Notes: generated from the sequence alone by a model not told the origin. A DNA stretch of 64,000 nucleotides from Propioniferax innocua (GCF_006716235.1 NZ_VFOR01000002.1:372001-436000); one strand, 5' to 3'. Positions 37,780 to 46,571 are shown, numbered from the stretch's first letter. A program made the numbers and translations.

Positions 37780-38397
37780 TCACTGCCCGCGGCCACCATA
37801 TCCGTTGAAGGCGTTCTGGGTGGCAGTCAAACCATCACGAATCAGCGACTCCACCGCGTCAGCCCCCAACTCCACATCGACAGCCACGTCTTCGGCCTCG
37901 GACCCTGACCATCCCCCGAGCACCCAGTCGGTGACCGAACGGCGTCCCGGTGGGCGCCCAATACCGAAGCGGACGCGAAGGAAATCGCCTGTCCCCAGAT
38001 GCTGACGCATGGAGCGCAGACCATTGTGCCCATTGTCCCCTCCCCCGACCTTGACCCGGAACTGTCCCGGATTGAGGTCGAGTTCGTCATGGATGGCCAC
38101 GATGTGGTCCGGAGTGACCTTGAGGAAGTCCGCAACACTGCGCACCGCCCGGCCCGACTCATTCATGAACGTGGTGGGCTTGCAGAGAACGACCTTCTGA
38201 GCGTCCGCCCCCACTCCACCGAGGCGCCCGCCAGCCATGCGGGTCTCGGCGATCTCTGCTCGCATTCGACGACTCGCCGAGAGTTGCGCGCCAGCACGCT
38301 CGGCGAGGAGATCGGCGACGAGCCACCCGACATTGTGTCGGGTGGCGGCGTAGGCCGGCCCCGGGTTACCGAGGCCGACCACCAGCCATGTCGCCAA
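37780..38397 (-). CDS. pth: Peptidyl-tRNA hydrolase
   Basis: 205 residues. Cleaves the ester bond of peptidyl-tRNA released from stalled ribosomes. Signatures: LVVGLGNPGPAYAATRHNVGW with catalytic His (His20 in E. coli), cut here at TRHNVGW; KPTTFMNESGRAV; HDELDLNPGQFRVKVGGG; and NGLRSM. Three bases separate its ATG from the rplY stop, the standard actinobacterial rplY-pth pair. Confidence 0.96.
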   Translation of the reverse strand: MATWLVVGLGNPGPAYAATRHNVGWLVADLLAERAGAQLSASRRMRAEIAETRMAGGRLGGVGADAQKVVLCKPTTFMNESGRAVRSVADFLKVTPDHIVAIHDELDLNPGQFRVKVGGGDNGHNGLRSMRQHLGTGDFLRVRFGIGRPPGRRSVTDWVLGGWSGSEAEDVAVDVELGADAVESLIRDGLTATQNAFNGYGGRGQ

Positions 38398-38400
38398 CGA

Positions 38401-39045
38401 TCACTCCTCCTCGGAGTTCTCGTCCTGGGCCTCGTCATCGGAGGGCTCACGCTCGATGCCGGCCTCTTCCTCGGCGGCCTCCAGCTCAGCCTCGACCTGC
38501 TCGGCGCTGGCCTCCTGGGTGATGTTCACGATGAGGTCCTCCGGCTCGCCCTGGTAGGTGACGCCGGCCGGGAGCTTGAGCTCCTGAGCCAGCACTTGGG
38601 TGCCGGGCTCCATGCCGTCGATGGGGACCTCGACCGATTCGGGGATGTGCGTCGCCTCGGCCTCGACCGAGATGGTCTGGGCCTCGATGGTGACGAAGGT
38701 CTCCGGACCGGCTTCACCAGTGGTGTAGACCGGGATGTCGACGACGACCTTCTCGCCCTTCTTCACCATGTAGAAGTCAACATGCTCGACGAAACCGGTG
38801 ATGATGTCGCGCTGCACCTGCCACGGCAGGACCAGCTGGTCCTTCCCATCGATATCGAGTGTGATGAGGGCATTCTCGTGACGCAGGGCCATGGCCAACG
38901 CATGGCCGGGCAGCGTCAGGTGGACAGGTTCGTTGCCCTTCTCGTACATGACAGCGGGCACACGCTCTGCTCGACGGACGCGGCGGGATGCTCCCTTGCC
39001 GAACTCGGTACGGATTTCAGCGGAGATACGGATCTCATCAGCCAT
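38401..39045 (-). CDS. rplY: 50S ribosomal protein L25 (general stress protein Ctc type)
   Basis: 214 residues from the ATG at 39045, preceded by AGGAGG; the open frame continues upstream through repeats and is rejected. Two domains: an N-terminal L25 5S-rRNA-binding domain (ISAEIRTEFGKGASRRVRR, cut to EFGKGASRRVRR) and the C-terminal TL5/Ctc beta domain ending in a Glu-rich tail. Length fits the long Ctc form. Followed by pth. Confidence 0.95.
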   Translation of the reverse strand: MADEIRISAEIRTEFGKGASRRVRRAERVPAVMYEKGNEPVHLTLPGHALAMALRHENALITLDIDGKDQLVLPWQVQRDIITGFVEHVDFYMVKKGEKVVVDIPVYTTGEAGPETFVTIEAQTISVEAEATHIPESVEVPIDGMEPGTQVLAQELKLPAGVTYQGEPEDLIVNITQEASAEQVEAELEAAEEEAGIEREPSDDEAQDENSEEE

Positions 39046-39222
39046 GTCATTCCTCCTGTGGATGAGCCCTGTGTGGGCATACGGACAGCGAGGAATTTCC
39101 CGTCGATAACGGACCCGTGGTCCCTCGCCAAGACAAGGAGGAAGTCTACGCGCCGCCCTCCGCCTCTGCCAATTCCAGTCTGGCAATTCCAGATCATCCA
39201 GGTCAGGAGGCCCCATTCCCGT

Positions 39223-39275
39223 GAGTACCCGAGCCCCCTGAGTACCCGAGTCCCCTGAGTACCCGAGCAACTCGT
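39223..39275. repeat. 17-bp tandem repeat
   Basis: Units at 39223-39239 and 39240-39256 start GAGTACCCGAG and differ at one position; a third from 39257 and a fourth from 39276 drift. Upstream of the rplY leader. Confidence 0.8.
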
Positions 39276-39315
39276 GAGCACCCGAGCAGAGCACCAAACG
39301 CCCCCAGAACCGCCA

Positions 39316-39390
39316 AGCCCCCGCGAATACCCGAGCAGAGCATCCAAACGCCCCGCGAGTGCCGAGCCCCCGCGAATACCCGAGCAGAGC
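39316..39390. repeat. 26-bp direct repeat
   Basis: Two identical 26-bp copies at 39316-39341 and 39365-39390, starting AGCCCCCGCGAATACCCGAG, spaced 49 bases start to start. They share CCCGAG with the adjacent 17-bp repeats, suggesting a common origin. Confidence 0.85.
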
Positions 39391-39482
39391 GCCCGAACGA
39401 CTGGGCCCCATACATCGTTTTTCATCAAGGACACATCCCGTCCTCAACTGCGCTTTTCAATGGAAGATCCAGCCCCACCGAG

Positions 39483-39508
39483 GTCAGAACCTGTCCGCAA
39501 TGTTTTTC
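39483..39508. repeat. Second copy of the CCGCAATGTTTTTC element
   Basis: 26 bases matching 9317-9342 at 23 positions, with the last 14 bases identical (CCGCAATGTTTTTC). Unlike the first copy, it lacks the perfect inverted partner. Both copies lie in repeat-rich gene-free gaps and are followed by G-rich sequence with TGGGG. Confidence 0.75.
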
Positions 39509-39752
39509 CATCCGTATGGGGGGTGGAGTTGCCACCCCCGGTGTTCCCGCACCGGGTACTGCTCTTCTCCCATCCGCCCGGGAGGGACAGCACCTGTCGA
39601 CATGGAGACACCCCGGGTGCGGCTGTTCTCCCATCCGCAGAGGAAGAACGCTCGACCCCTGCATGACATAGCCCCGAACCGCCGGCCTCGCGTCTTGACT
39701 CGGCACACGAGGCACCCAAGAAACACGGGCTTCCCAAGGAACACGGGCCTCT

Positions 39753-39856
39753 TCGAAAGGCCGGACGCCTCCTGGGAACACGAGCCCCCTCGAAAGGCCG
39801 GACGCCTCCTGGGAACACGAGCCCCCTCGAAAGGCCGGACGCCTCCTGGGAACACG
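39753..39856. repeat. 37-bp tandem repeat, nearly three copies
   Basis: Units 39753-39789 and 39790-39826 and the first 30 bases of a third (39827-39856). Unit begins TCGAAAGGCCGGACGCCTCC. Copies are identical or nearly so, implying recent expansion. Confidence 0.9.
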
Positions 39857-39860
39857 GGGT

Positions 39861-39932
39861 CCAAGAAACACACAGACCCCAAGGAAGACACAGGGACCAA
39901 GAAACACACAGACCCCAAGGAAGACACAGGCC
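39861..39932. repeat. 36-bp tandem repeat, two copies
   Basis: Units 39861-39896 and 39897-39932 starting CCAAGAAACACACAGACCCC, differing only at their last bases. Directly abuts the 37-bp array; both lie beyond the prs terminator. Confidence 0.9.
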
Positions 39933-39985
39933 CCAAGGAATACGGGCTCTTCGAAACACGGGACCCGAAGACACCCGAGGATGGG

Positions 39986-40016
39986 TCCGGCCCCGAGCAC
40001 GAGGCTCGGGGCCGGA
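39986..40016 (-). terminator. Hairpin terminator after prs
   Basis: Perfect 13-bp GC-rich stem (39986-39998 with 40004-40016) and 5-base loop, 21 bases beyond the prs stop. No strong T-run. Confidence 0.85.
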
Positions 40017-40037
40017 GAACACGTATGACGTTCGAAG

Positions 40038-41015
40038 TCAGCTCTGGCCGTCGAACAATGAGGTGACCGAGCCATCCTCGAAGACCTCGTGGATGGCCTT
40101 GGCGATCAGTGGCGCGATCGAGAGCACGGTCAGCTTGTTGATCTGCACGTCCTCCGAGATCGGCAGCGTGTTGGTGACGATGACCTCCTCGAACGCCGAT
40201 TCGTTCAGACGGTCCGCCGCGGGCCCGGAGAGGATCGGGTGCGTCGTGGCTGCGATGACGGCCTTGGCTCCGCGGGCCTTCAACGCATCGGCGGCCTGGC
40301 AGATGGTTCCGGCGGTGTCGATCATGTCGTCCACGAGCAGGCAGACCCGCCCCTCAACCTCACCGACGACCTCGTGCACGGCCACCTGATTGGCCACGTT
40401 CGGATCGCGACGCTTGTGGATGATCGCCAGCGGGCAGTTGAGCTTGTCGGTCCACATGTCGGCAAGACGCACGCGGCCGGCGTCGGGTGAGACCACGGTC
40501 ATCTCGTCCTGGCCGTACTTCTCGGTCACATACTCCGCCAGCACCGGGAGTGCCCACAGGTGGTCCACCGGCCCATCGAAGAATCCCTGAATCTGTGCGG
40601 CGTGCAGATCCACCGACATGAGGCGGTCGGCACCGGCCGTCTTGTACAGGTCTGCGACCAGCCGGGCCGAGATGGGCTCACGACCGGCGTGCTTCTTGTC
40701 CTGACGCGCATAGGGATAGAACGGCGACACCACGGTGATGCGGTTGGCAGAAGCCCGCTTGAGAGCATCGATCATGATGAGCTGCTCCATGAGCCACTCG
40801 TTGACCGGAGCTGGGTGCGATTGGATCACAAAGGCATCCGAGCCACGCACCGACTCCTCGAAACGCACGTAGATCTCGGAGTTCGCGTAGGTGATCGAAC
40901 GACTCGGGACGAGGTCGACCTCCAACAGCTCAGCGACCTCCTGCGCCAACTCCGGGTATGCACGCCCGGAGAACAGCATCATGTGCTTGTCCTGGTTCTT
41001 CTTCACGCCGCTCAT
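40038..41015 (-). CDS. prs: Ribose-phosphate pyrophosphokinase
   Basis: 325 residues, class I PRPP synthetase, making PRPP from ribose-5-phosphate and ATP for nucleotide, His and Trp synthesis. Motifs: MLFSGRAYPELAQEVAE at the N-terminus, FPYARQDKK-like SPFYPYARQDKKHAGREPI with the flexible loop (ends quoted as YARQDKKHAGREP), ribose-phosphate loop LLVDDMIDTAGT, and metal-binding VDLHAAQIQGFF. The ATG follows the glmU stop by two bases, with GGAGTAACC before it, so glmU-prs form one transcript, a widespread arrangement. Confidence 0.96.
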   Translation of the reverse strand: MSGVKKNQDKHMMLFSGRAYPELAQEVAELLEVDLVPSRSITYANSEIYVRFEESVRGSDAFVIQSHPAPVNEWLMEQLIMIDALKRASANRITVVSPFYPYARQDKKHAGREPISARLVADLYKTAGADRLMSVDLHAAQIQGFFDGPVDHLWALPVLAEYVTEKYGQDEMTVVSPDAGRVRLADMWTDKLNCPLAIIHKRRDPNVANQVAVHEVVGEVEGRVCLLVDDMIDTAGTICQAADALKARGAKAVIAATTHPILSGPAADRLNESAFEEVIVTNTLPISEDVQINKLTVLSIAPLIAKAIHEVFEDGSVTSLFDGQS

Positions 41016-41017
41016 GG

Positions 41018-42460
41018 TTACTCCTTGCCGATGGGTTCTGCCGCCTCAGCCGACGCGGCAGTGGGGGTTCCGGGACGCTGCTTGGCGACCCATCCGGGAA
41101 TATTGCGCTGACGACCCCGCGCCACCGCAAGATCGCCGGGCCCGAGGTTCTCGGTGACGGCTGAGCCTGCGGCGACATAGGAACCGTCGGCAAGATCCAC
41201 CGGCGCCACGAGCACCGAATTGGATCCGACGAAGGTGTCCCGTCCCACATGGGTACGATGTTTCGCGACACCGTCGTAGTTGGCGAAGATCGTTCCGGCA
41301 CCGATATTGGCCCCGGCCTCGATGTCCGCATCCCCCGCGTACGTCAGGTGTGGGACCTTGGCCCCTTCCCCGATGACGCTGTTCTTGGACTCGACGAAGG
41401 TCCCGATCTTGGCCCCCGCCGCCATGCGCGTACCCGGCCGCAGGTAGGCGAAGGGGCCCACCGTGGCGCCCTCCCCCACAACGGCGAGCGAACCAACAGC
41501 ACGGGTGATCGTGGCGCCGGCCCCGACCTCCACATCGGTCAAGGTGGTTTCCGGCCCGATGGTGGCCCCGGATGCCACCGTGGTGGCACCCTGCAGGTGC
41601 GTTCCCGGCAACAGGGTCACATCCTGGGCGAGATCGACATCCCGGTCGATACGCACCGATTCCGGACTGACGATGGTCACGCCGGACCGCATCCAACGCT
41701 CACAGATGCGCCGATTGATCTCGGCATCCATGCGAGCGAGCTGTACCCGGTCATTGACGCCCTCGGTCTGCCACAGGTCATCGACCACGTGTGTGCCGAC
41801 GCGTCGGCCATCGCCGCGGGCGATTCCGAGAACATCGGTCAGATACAACTCGGCCTGCGCGTTGTCCGACGTGATCCGGGCCAAGCCGTCGGCGAGTACG
41901 CGCCCGTCGAACACGTAGATACCGGAGTTGATCTCGGTGATCGCCAACTCGTCGTCGGAGGCGTCCTTCTGCTCGACGATGCGTTCCACCTCACCGGCCG
42001 CATCACGCACGATGCGCCCGTACCCGGTGGGATTCGGGTTCTGGGCTGTCAACACTGTGACAGCGTTACCGGCCTCACGGTGCCCCAAGATCAGGCTCTG
42101 CAGCGTCTCCCCCGACAACAGGGGCACGTCACCATAGGTGACGACGACCTCGCCGTCGAGCTCCCCAAGCTCGGTCAGTGCACACTGCACGGCATGCCCG
42201 GTGCCGTTCTGCTCGGCCTGTAGCGCCGTGGTCGCATGTGGCGCGACCTCGCCGAGATGGGCAGTGACCTCTTCGCGCGCATGCCCCACCACCACACACA
42301 GGTGATGAGGGTTGACGGCATCGGCCGCGCCGACCGCCCATGACAACATCGAATGCCCGCCGACCGTGTGCAACAGCTTGGATGTCTTCGAACGCATACG
42401 CGTCCCGCTTCCGGCTGCCAACACAACCACTGCCGCCACCGGGGTGGAGTCTGCTCCCAC
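41018..42460 (-). CDS. glmU: Bifunctional UDP-GlcNAc pyrophosphorylase / glucosamine-1-phosphate acetyltransferase
   Basis: 480 residues if started at the GTG at 42460, which has GAGGAGGGAA just upstream; a GTG at 42484 would include that site in the coding region. The N-terminal uridylyltransferase has VVVLAAGSGTRMRSKTSKLL with the consensus L-x2-G-x-G-T-x-M-x5-K; the C-terminal left-handed beta-helix acetyltransferase has the hexapeptide pattern and NYDGVAKHRTHVG. It supplies UDP-GlcNAc for peptidoglycan. Upstream lies a same-strand tRNA gene. Confidence 0.95.
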   Translation of the reverse strand: MGADSTPVAAVVVLAAGSGTRMRSKTSKLLHTVGGHSMLSWAVGAADAVNPHHLCVVVGHAREEVTAHLGEVAPHATTALQAEQNGTGHAVQCALTELGELDGEVVVTYGDVPLLSGETLQSLILGHREAGNAVTVLTAQNPNPTGYGRIVRDAAGEVERIVEQKDASDDELAITEINSGIYVFDGRVLADGLARITSDNAQAELYLTDVLGIARGDGRRVGTHVVDDLWQTEGVNDRVQLARMDAEINRRICERWMRSGVTIVSPESVRIDRDVDLAQDVTLLPGTHLQGATTVASGATIGPETTLTDVEVGAGATITRAVGSLAVVGEGATVGPFAYLRPGTRMAAGAKIGTFVESKNSVIGEGAKVPHLTYAGDADIEAGANIGAGTIFANYDGVAKHRTHVGRDTFVGSNSVLVAPVDLADGSYVAAGSAVTENLGPGDLAVARGRQRNIPGWVAKQRPGTPTAASAEAAEPIGKE

Positions 42461-42524
42461 GGCCTTTCCCTCCTCGGGCCCCACTTGCGCAGCCTTGACC
42501 CGTCGATCCGCCTGATGCGTCTCG

Positions 42525-42604
42525 TTCCCCGGGTAGGAGTCGAACCTACGTCGCTAAATCCTGATTCAAAGTCAGGCGGGCCCTGCCGACAGACCAACCG
42601 GGGA
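42525..42604 (-). tRNA. tRNA-Gln (anticodon UUG), atypical D-arm and variable loop
   Basis: Acceptor stem TCCCCGG/CCGGGGA perfect, D-stem GGTC/GGCC, anticodon stem CCTGA/TCAGG with loop CTTTGAA (anticodon TTG), T-arm GTAGG-TTCGACT-CCTAC. Discriminator base A, no encoded CCA. Two features are odd: position 14 of the D-loop is not A, and the variable region is 10 bases (ATTTAGCGAC) rather than 4-5. A tRNA-Gln next to glmU is, from memory, usual in actinobacteria, which supports the identity. Confidence 0.75.
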
Positions 42605-42741
42605 ATGCCTGCACCACCACTGGCGGTGCGTGACCGGATGCCACACTACCGTTCAGCCACCGACCGCGCATCCGTGCGACCGGCGCGCCCCACAGAGCGG
42701 GCTCCACCCACGAAGACTCGGCGCGGCCCCGCCGGAAGGGT

Positions 42742-43530
42742 TCACGCGGACTTGCTGTGACCTTGCCGCCGTACAGCGACAGCCCGGGGTTCCCGCTCGC
42801 CATCAGCCGTGACGGGAACGATCGGCGCTGACGCCGGCGAGACCGGCGGGCTCAGATCGATCGTACGCACCGTCCGAGGCGCCAGCGGCTTGCTCACATA
42901 TGTGGGTTTGGTGACCGGCAGCGGACTCCAGAGGTCGGGGTTCCCGCCGCCTTCAGGCGACAACGACGTCCCCGTACCAGTGGACGACACCGTCACATCC
43001 ATCGATGCCTCCACATCCACCGATCCATCCTCGCCCGACCGATCGGCATCACGGCTCAGCGAAACAGTCGCCTCGTCATGTCCATGGCAGATCGCATCGA
43101 AACGCGCATCGAGTTGCCGTCGCAGAACGCACACGCTGAAGCGGTTGAACCCGATGACGAAAAGCAGCAGGCCGCCGGGGACAGCGGTGCCCCACCATGG
43201 GACATAGCCGGTGGCCGCGAGGATCACCACTGTCGCCACCAGTCCGAAGGCGATGGCCAGGAACATGCGTCGACGCCGCGCCGCAGTGCGGTCGATGGCT
43301 CGGATCTCGGCCAGCTCGGCTCGACGCGTCAACGGGGTCGACAGGTCGACCCGGCTTCCTCCGGCGTCGATGACCGAAGCAGAGTCACCACCGGTGAACA
43401 CGGGTGTGGCCGACGCCAATTCGGCGGCGGCATCAACGCGGCCACCCGAATTGCGTCGCATGACCTGGGACACGAAATACGCCGCCCACGCAAGGGCGAT
43501 CCCTCCGAAGATCAATACCGACGAACCCAT
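42742..43530 (-). CDS. glpR: GlpR/SepX-like membrane protein (gephyrin-like protein receptor)
   Basis: 262 residues. An N-terminal helix (SSVLIFGGIALAWAAYFVSQ) and a hairpin of two helices near 90-130 (FLAIAFGLVATVVILAATG and a second), then a ~120-residue disordered tail with Ser/Asp/Glu-rich and Pro-rich parts. The N-terminal helix followed by basic residues and a TRRAELAEIRA-type segment, and position directly after moeA/glp - rimJ, match GlpR of Corynebacterium and SepX of Streptomyces, membrane proteins tied to cell division. Identity rests on synteny and topology. Confidence 0.72.
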   Translation of the reverse strand: MGSSVLIFGGIALAWAAYFVSQVMRRNSGGRVDAAAELASATPVFTGGDSASVIDAGGSRVDLSTPLTRRAELAEIRAIDRTAARRRRMFLAIAFGLVATVVILAATGYVPWWGTAVPGGLLLFVIGFNRFSVCVLRRQLDARFDAICHGHDEATVSLSRDADRSGEDGSVDVEASMDVTVSSTGTGTSLSPEGGGNPDLWSPLPVTKPTYVSKPLAPRTVRTIDLSPPVSPASAPIVPVTADGEREPRAVAVRRQGHSKSA

Positions 43531-43590
43531 GACTGAACCGTAGGGCGCAGGCCGTGACCTGAGCGTGACCCGAGGCCGCGTGTCCGTGTT

Positions 43591-44211
43591 TCACCCGCCG
43601 TGACGGCTCTGCCGCCATCGCGCCACGAGGCCTCCGGCGGGAGCCTCCTCGGCGAGCATGACGAAGATCTCATGGTCGCGCCAGTCCCCGTTGATGTGCA
43701 GGAAAGCACGTCGACACCCTTCGTGGCGGAATCCGAGCTTGTCGACCACACGCAGCGACTTGGTGTTCTCAGGGCGAATCGCGATCTCGATGCGGTGGAG
43801 TCCAAGTTCGGTGAAGCAGAAGTCGGCCGCCAGCGCCACCGCGGTGGGAATGACGCCACGGCCAGCGAAACCCTGATCGATCCAGTACCCGAGGGTCGCC
43901 GAGTTGGCAGATCCATAGTGGATCGGCGAAACGGTCAACTGCCCGGCAACGCGCCAACCAGCCCCGCCACCCGGATCGACCCATACAAGCCACGGCAGCG
44001 CTTCACCGCGCCGCGCCTGACGCGTCACCATGCGCACGAAACCACGGAAGGACGTCGGTCCCGGGCGCCCGCCGGGCGGTAGCGTCGCCTCCCACTCGGC
44101 CAGCCAGTCACGATTGCGGGCCCGCACCTGGTCCCACTGCTTCTGATCACGTGCTCGGATGGGCCGAAGCCAGACCGCCCCTTCCCGGAGCGCGACCGGC
44201 CACGCGGTCAT
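43591..44211 (-). CDS. GNAT family N-acetyltransferase (RimJ-like)
   Basis: 206 residues, GNAT fold of the RimJ/RimL subgroup (acetylates N-termini or side-chain amines using acetyl-CoA). Visible: LRPIRARDQKQWDQVRARN at the N-terminus and the CoA-binding region FAGRGVIPTAVALAADFCF (Q/RxxGxG/A-like), then ENTKSLRVVDKLGFRHEG, cut here at VVDKLGFRHEG, with the conserved N-x-x-S and GF. ATG overlaps the mogA stop (ATGA). The rimJ-like gene between moeA and glpR is conserved synteny. Confidence 0.88.
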   Translation of the reverse strand: MTAWPVALREGAVWLRPIRARDQKQWDQVRARNRDWLAEWEATLPPGGRPGPTSFRGFVRMVTRQARRGEALPWLVWVDPGGGAGWRVAGQLTVSPIHYGSANSATLGYWIDQGFAGRGVIPTAVALAADFCFTELGLHRIEIAIRPENTKSLRVVDKLGFRHEGCRRAFLHINGDWRDHEIFVMLAEEAPAGGLVARWRQSRHGG

Positions 44212-44717
44212 GCGTGGTCGCCCCCGTGGATCTGGGACACTGCGTGGTGCAGGACCGGTTCGAGGACCTCCATCGCGTCCTTGACCCCACCCTTGGATCC
44301 GGGGAGATTCACCACCAGCGTCGAACCAGCGACCCCAGCCAAGCCACGGCTCAGGGTTGCGGTGGCGACGCCCTTCCCCACGCCGTGCTGTGCAATGGCA
44401 GCGCTGAGCTGCGGGATCTCACGGTCCAGCAGCTCTCGGGTCACCTCGGGGGTCTGGTCCGTGGGCGTCAAACCGGTGCCGCCGGTGGTCAGCACCACAG
44501 CAGCACCGCGGTCGAGTGCCTCCTGCAATGCCGCCCGCACCGGCTCCCCGTCGGGAACGACCACCGGATCGGCGACCTCGAAGCCGAGCCCTCGCAGCCA
44601 CTCCACCAGCAACGGGCCGGACACGTCGTCGTAGACCCCCGCCGAGGCTCGATTCGAGCAGGTGATCACCACCGCGTCATGAACGTGAAGATCCTGGGTG
44701 TGTGCCTCACCAAGCAT
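44208..44717 (-). CDS. mogA: Molybdopterin adenylyltransferase MogA/MoaB
   Basis: 169 residues from the ATG at 44717, with GGAAG nine bases upstream and an 11-base overlap with moaC; a GTG at 44747 is the alternative. It adenylates molybdopterin before Mo insertion by MoeA. Motifs: [32 protein letters not shown] and [16 protein letters not shown]. Operon position between moaC and the acetyltransferase gene fits molybdenum cofactor synthesis. Confidence 0.92.
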   Translation of the reverse strand: MLGEAHTQDLHVHDAVVITCSNRASAGVYDDVSGPLLVEWLRGLGFEVADPVVVPDGEPVRAALQEALDRGAAVVLTTGGTGLTPTDQTPEVTRELLDREIPQLSAAIAQHGVGKGVATATLSRGLAGVAGSTLVVNLPGSKGGVKDAMEVLEPVLHHAVSQIHGGDHA

Positions 44718-45192
44718 GGTCCCGCTTCCAGTCACCGCTTCGTCCACCCGACTTGGCCTCCACCTGGATGTTCTCGATCACCGCGCCCTTGTCGAGTGCC
44801 TTGACCATGTCGATCACCGTCAGCGCCGCGACCGACACCGCCGTCAATGCCTCCATCTCAACGCCGGTGCGCTCGGCCGTCTTCACCGTGGCCGACAACT
44901 CGACACCTTCATCGACCACCGTGCACTCCACCTGCACTCCCGAGACCATCAATGGATGGCACAGGGGAATCAGCTCGGGGGTCTTCTTGGCTCCCATGAT
45001 CCCAGCGATCCTCGCCGTGGCCAGAGCGTCCCCCTTGGGCACGTTCCCCTCCCGGAGCGCCGCCACGGCCGCACCTGCCAGCCGCACCCGCCCGGACGCC
45101 GTCGCACTCCTTTGAGTGACCTCCTTCGCGGTCACATCAACCATGTGGGCATGGCCCTCATCATTCAGATGTGTGAGTCGTTCACCCATCAT
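44707..45192 (-). CDS. moaC: Cyclic pyranopterin monophosphate synthase
   Basis: 161 residues, normal length. MoaC converts the MoaA product to cyclic pyranopterin monophosphate. Signatures: [47 protein letters not shown] with the catalytic-site His, and [20 protein letters not shown], cut here at EMEALTAVS. Starts at tandem ATGs (45192 or 45189). It lies 41 bases after moeA on the same strand. Confidence 0.95.
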   Translation of the reverse strand: MMGERLTHLNDEGHAHMVDVTAKEVTQRSATASGRVRLAGAAVAALREGNVPKGDALATARIAGIMGAKKTPELIPLCHPLMVSGVQVECTVVDEGVELSATVKTAERTGVEMEALTAVSVAALTVIDMVKALDKGAVIENIQVEAKSGGRSGDWKRDHAW

Positions 45193-45233
45193 CCCGCCTC
45201 ACACCCTTCCACGAGCTCGTCGTCCAGCATGAC

Positions 45234-46571
45234 TCATTCCTCATCGACCGCCCAGACCATGACCGACTGGCCGGCCGCGATCATCTCGACATCACGCTCC
45301 ATCAGGATCAGACAGTTCGAGCGCTGCAGCGAATCCAGCAGATAGGAGCCGCTCCCCCCGACCGGCTCGACGGTCCGGCGTCCGCTCATGTCAGTGCGCA
45401 CGAATCCGCGGTGGAACTGGGCGACACCCGGCTTCGACCGGAGCACGGTGGAGGCGATGGCGCGTCGCGGCTCCCGCAGATGTGGCTCGACGCCCATGAG
45501 CTTGCGAATGGCCGGACGCACGAAGTTCTCGAACGAGACGTAGGCACTCACCGGGTTACCCGGAAGCATGAACACCGGGATCTCATCCTCACCGATGAGC
45601 CCGAACCCCTGCGGCTTGCCCGGCTGCATCGCGACACGACTGAAATCGACCATGCCAAGCTCGGGCATGACCTCCTTGATGATGTCGTGATCCCCTTCGC
45701 TGATCCCGCCTGAGGTGACCACCAGATCGGCCCGCACCAACTGGTCGCTGATGGACTGCTTGACCTGCTCCGGGTCGTCGGCCAACAGTCCGACGCGGTA
45801 AACCTGCGCACCGGCGGCCCCGGCCGCGGCAGCAAGCATCCAGGAGTTCGAGTCGTAGATCTGATGATCGTCCTCGAGATCCATCCCGGGCTCCACGAGT
45901 TCACTGCCGGTTGCGATGACCACCACCCGTGGCCGCGGACGCACCATCACCTGATCGATTCCGACACCGGCCAGCAACCCGATGGCACGGTCGTTCAGCC
46001 GCGTTCCCTCGGTGATGAGCAGGTCTCCCTCCTCCACATCGCTGCCTCGGCGGCGAATGTTGGCGCCTTCGGGAACAGGCCCGAAGCAACGCACCTCATC
46101 TTCGCCTCGGTCGGTCCGCTCGAAGGGAATGACCGCATCGGCACCGGAGGGGATCGGCGCGCCGGTCATGATCCGGATGGCCTGCCCCTCGGCCAGGTCC
46201 GCCTCGCCGAGCCCTGCCGTTGCCGGTTCACCCGCCGCGATCCGGCCCACGACCTCCAGGACGATCGGCGCATCGGCCGTGGCAGCCGCGATGTCCTGCG
46301 CCCGCACGGCGTAGCCGTCCATGGCGGTGTTGTCGAACCCCGGCAGGTTGACGTCGGAGCGGATCTCCTCACACAGCCCCAAACCCACCGCGTCCAGTAG
46401 CTGCATACCGAAGGGCGGCAGCTCGTGGATCATGGACAACGTCCATGCCCGCTGATCCTCCACCGATCGGAGACCGCGCTCATCCTGACCGGGTGGCTCA
46501 GGGAGCGTCGGCGCCGGCTCCGGCGTCGGCTCGGGCTCCGGTTCAGCCTTCTTGCGTCGGAACAGTCCCAT
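45234..46571 (-). CDS. moeA: Molybdopterin molybdotransferase MoeA / gephyrin-like protein Glp
   Basis: 445 residues. The first ~35 residues are a Lys/Arg patch then Glu-Pro repeats, then the MoeA fold starts with RSVEDQRAWTL. Motifs: PGFDNTAMDGYAV, VTSGGISEGDHDIIKEV, MQPGKPQGFG and LPGNPVSAYVSF. MoeA ligates molybdate to adenylated molybdopterin. Because rimJ-like and glpR genes follow, it is also a candidate for the division-linked Glp paralogue; moaC and mogA between them favour a cofactor role as well. Divergent from the cyclo-ligase gene, with a 48-base shared promoter region. Confidence 0.93.
   Translation of the reverse strand: MGLFRRKKAEPEPEPTPEPAPTLPEPPGQDERGLRSVEDQRAWTLSMIHELPPFGMQLLDAVGLGLCEEIRSDVNLPGFDNTAMDGYAVRAQDIAAATADAPIVLEVVGRIAAGEPATAGLGEADLAEGQAIRIMTGAPIPSGADAVIPFERTDRGEDEVRCFGPVPEGANIRRRGSDVEEGDLLITEGTRLNDRAIGLLAGVGIDQVMVRPRPRVVVIATGSELVEPGMDLEDDHQIYDSNSWMLAAAAGAAGAQVYRVGLLADDPEQVKQSISDQLVRADLVVTSGGISEGDHDIIKEVMPELGMVDFSRVAMQPGKPQGFGLIGEDEIPVFMLPGNPVSAYVSFENFVRPAIRKLMGVEPHLREPRRAIASTVLRSKPGVAQFHRGFVRTDMSGRRTVEPVGGSGSYLLDSLQRSNCLILMERDVEMIAAGQSVMVWAVDEE

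Larger units (their letters stand above)
39046..40037. other. ~990-base gene-free gap filled with short repeats
   Basis: Between rplY and prs I find no protein gene with homology or a convincing start site. Open frames here consist of repeat translations. The gap holds the rplY leader, at least four tandem-repeat blocks (listed separately), a copy of the element seen near 9320, a duplicated CTCCCATCCGC motif around 39570 and 39640, and the prs terminator at its right end. Confidence 0.8.

Noticed and set aside
39359-40075. Several 150-235 codon frames between rplY and prs
   Set aside because: They are translations of 36-37-bp tandem repeats on both strands, with no ribosome-binding site.
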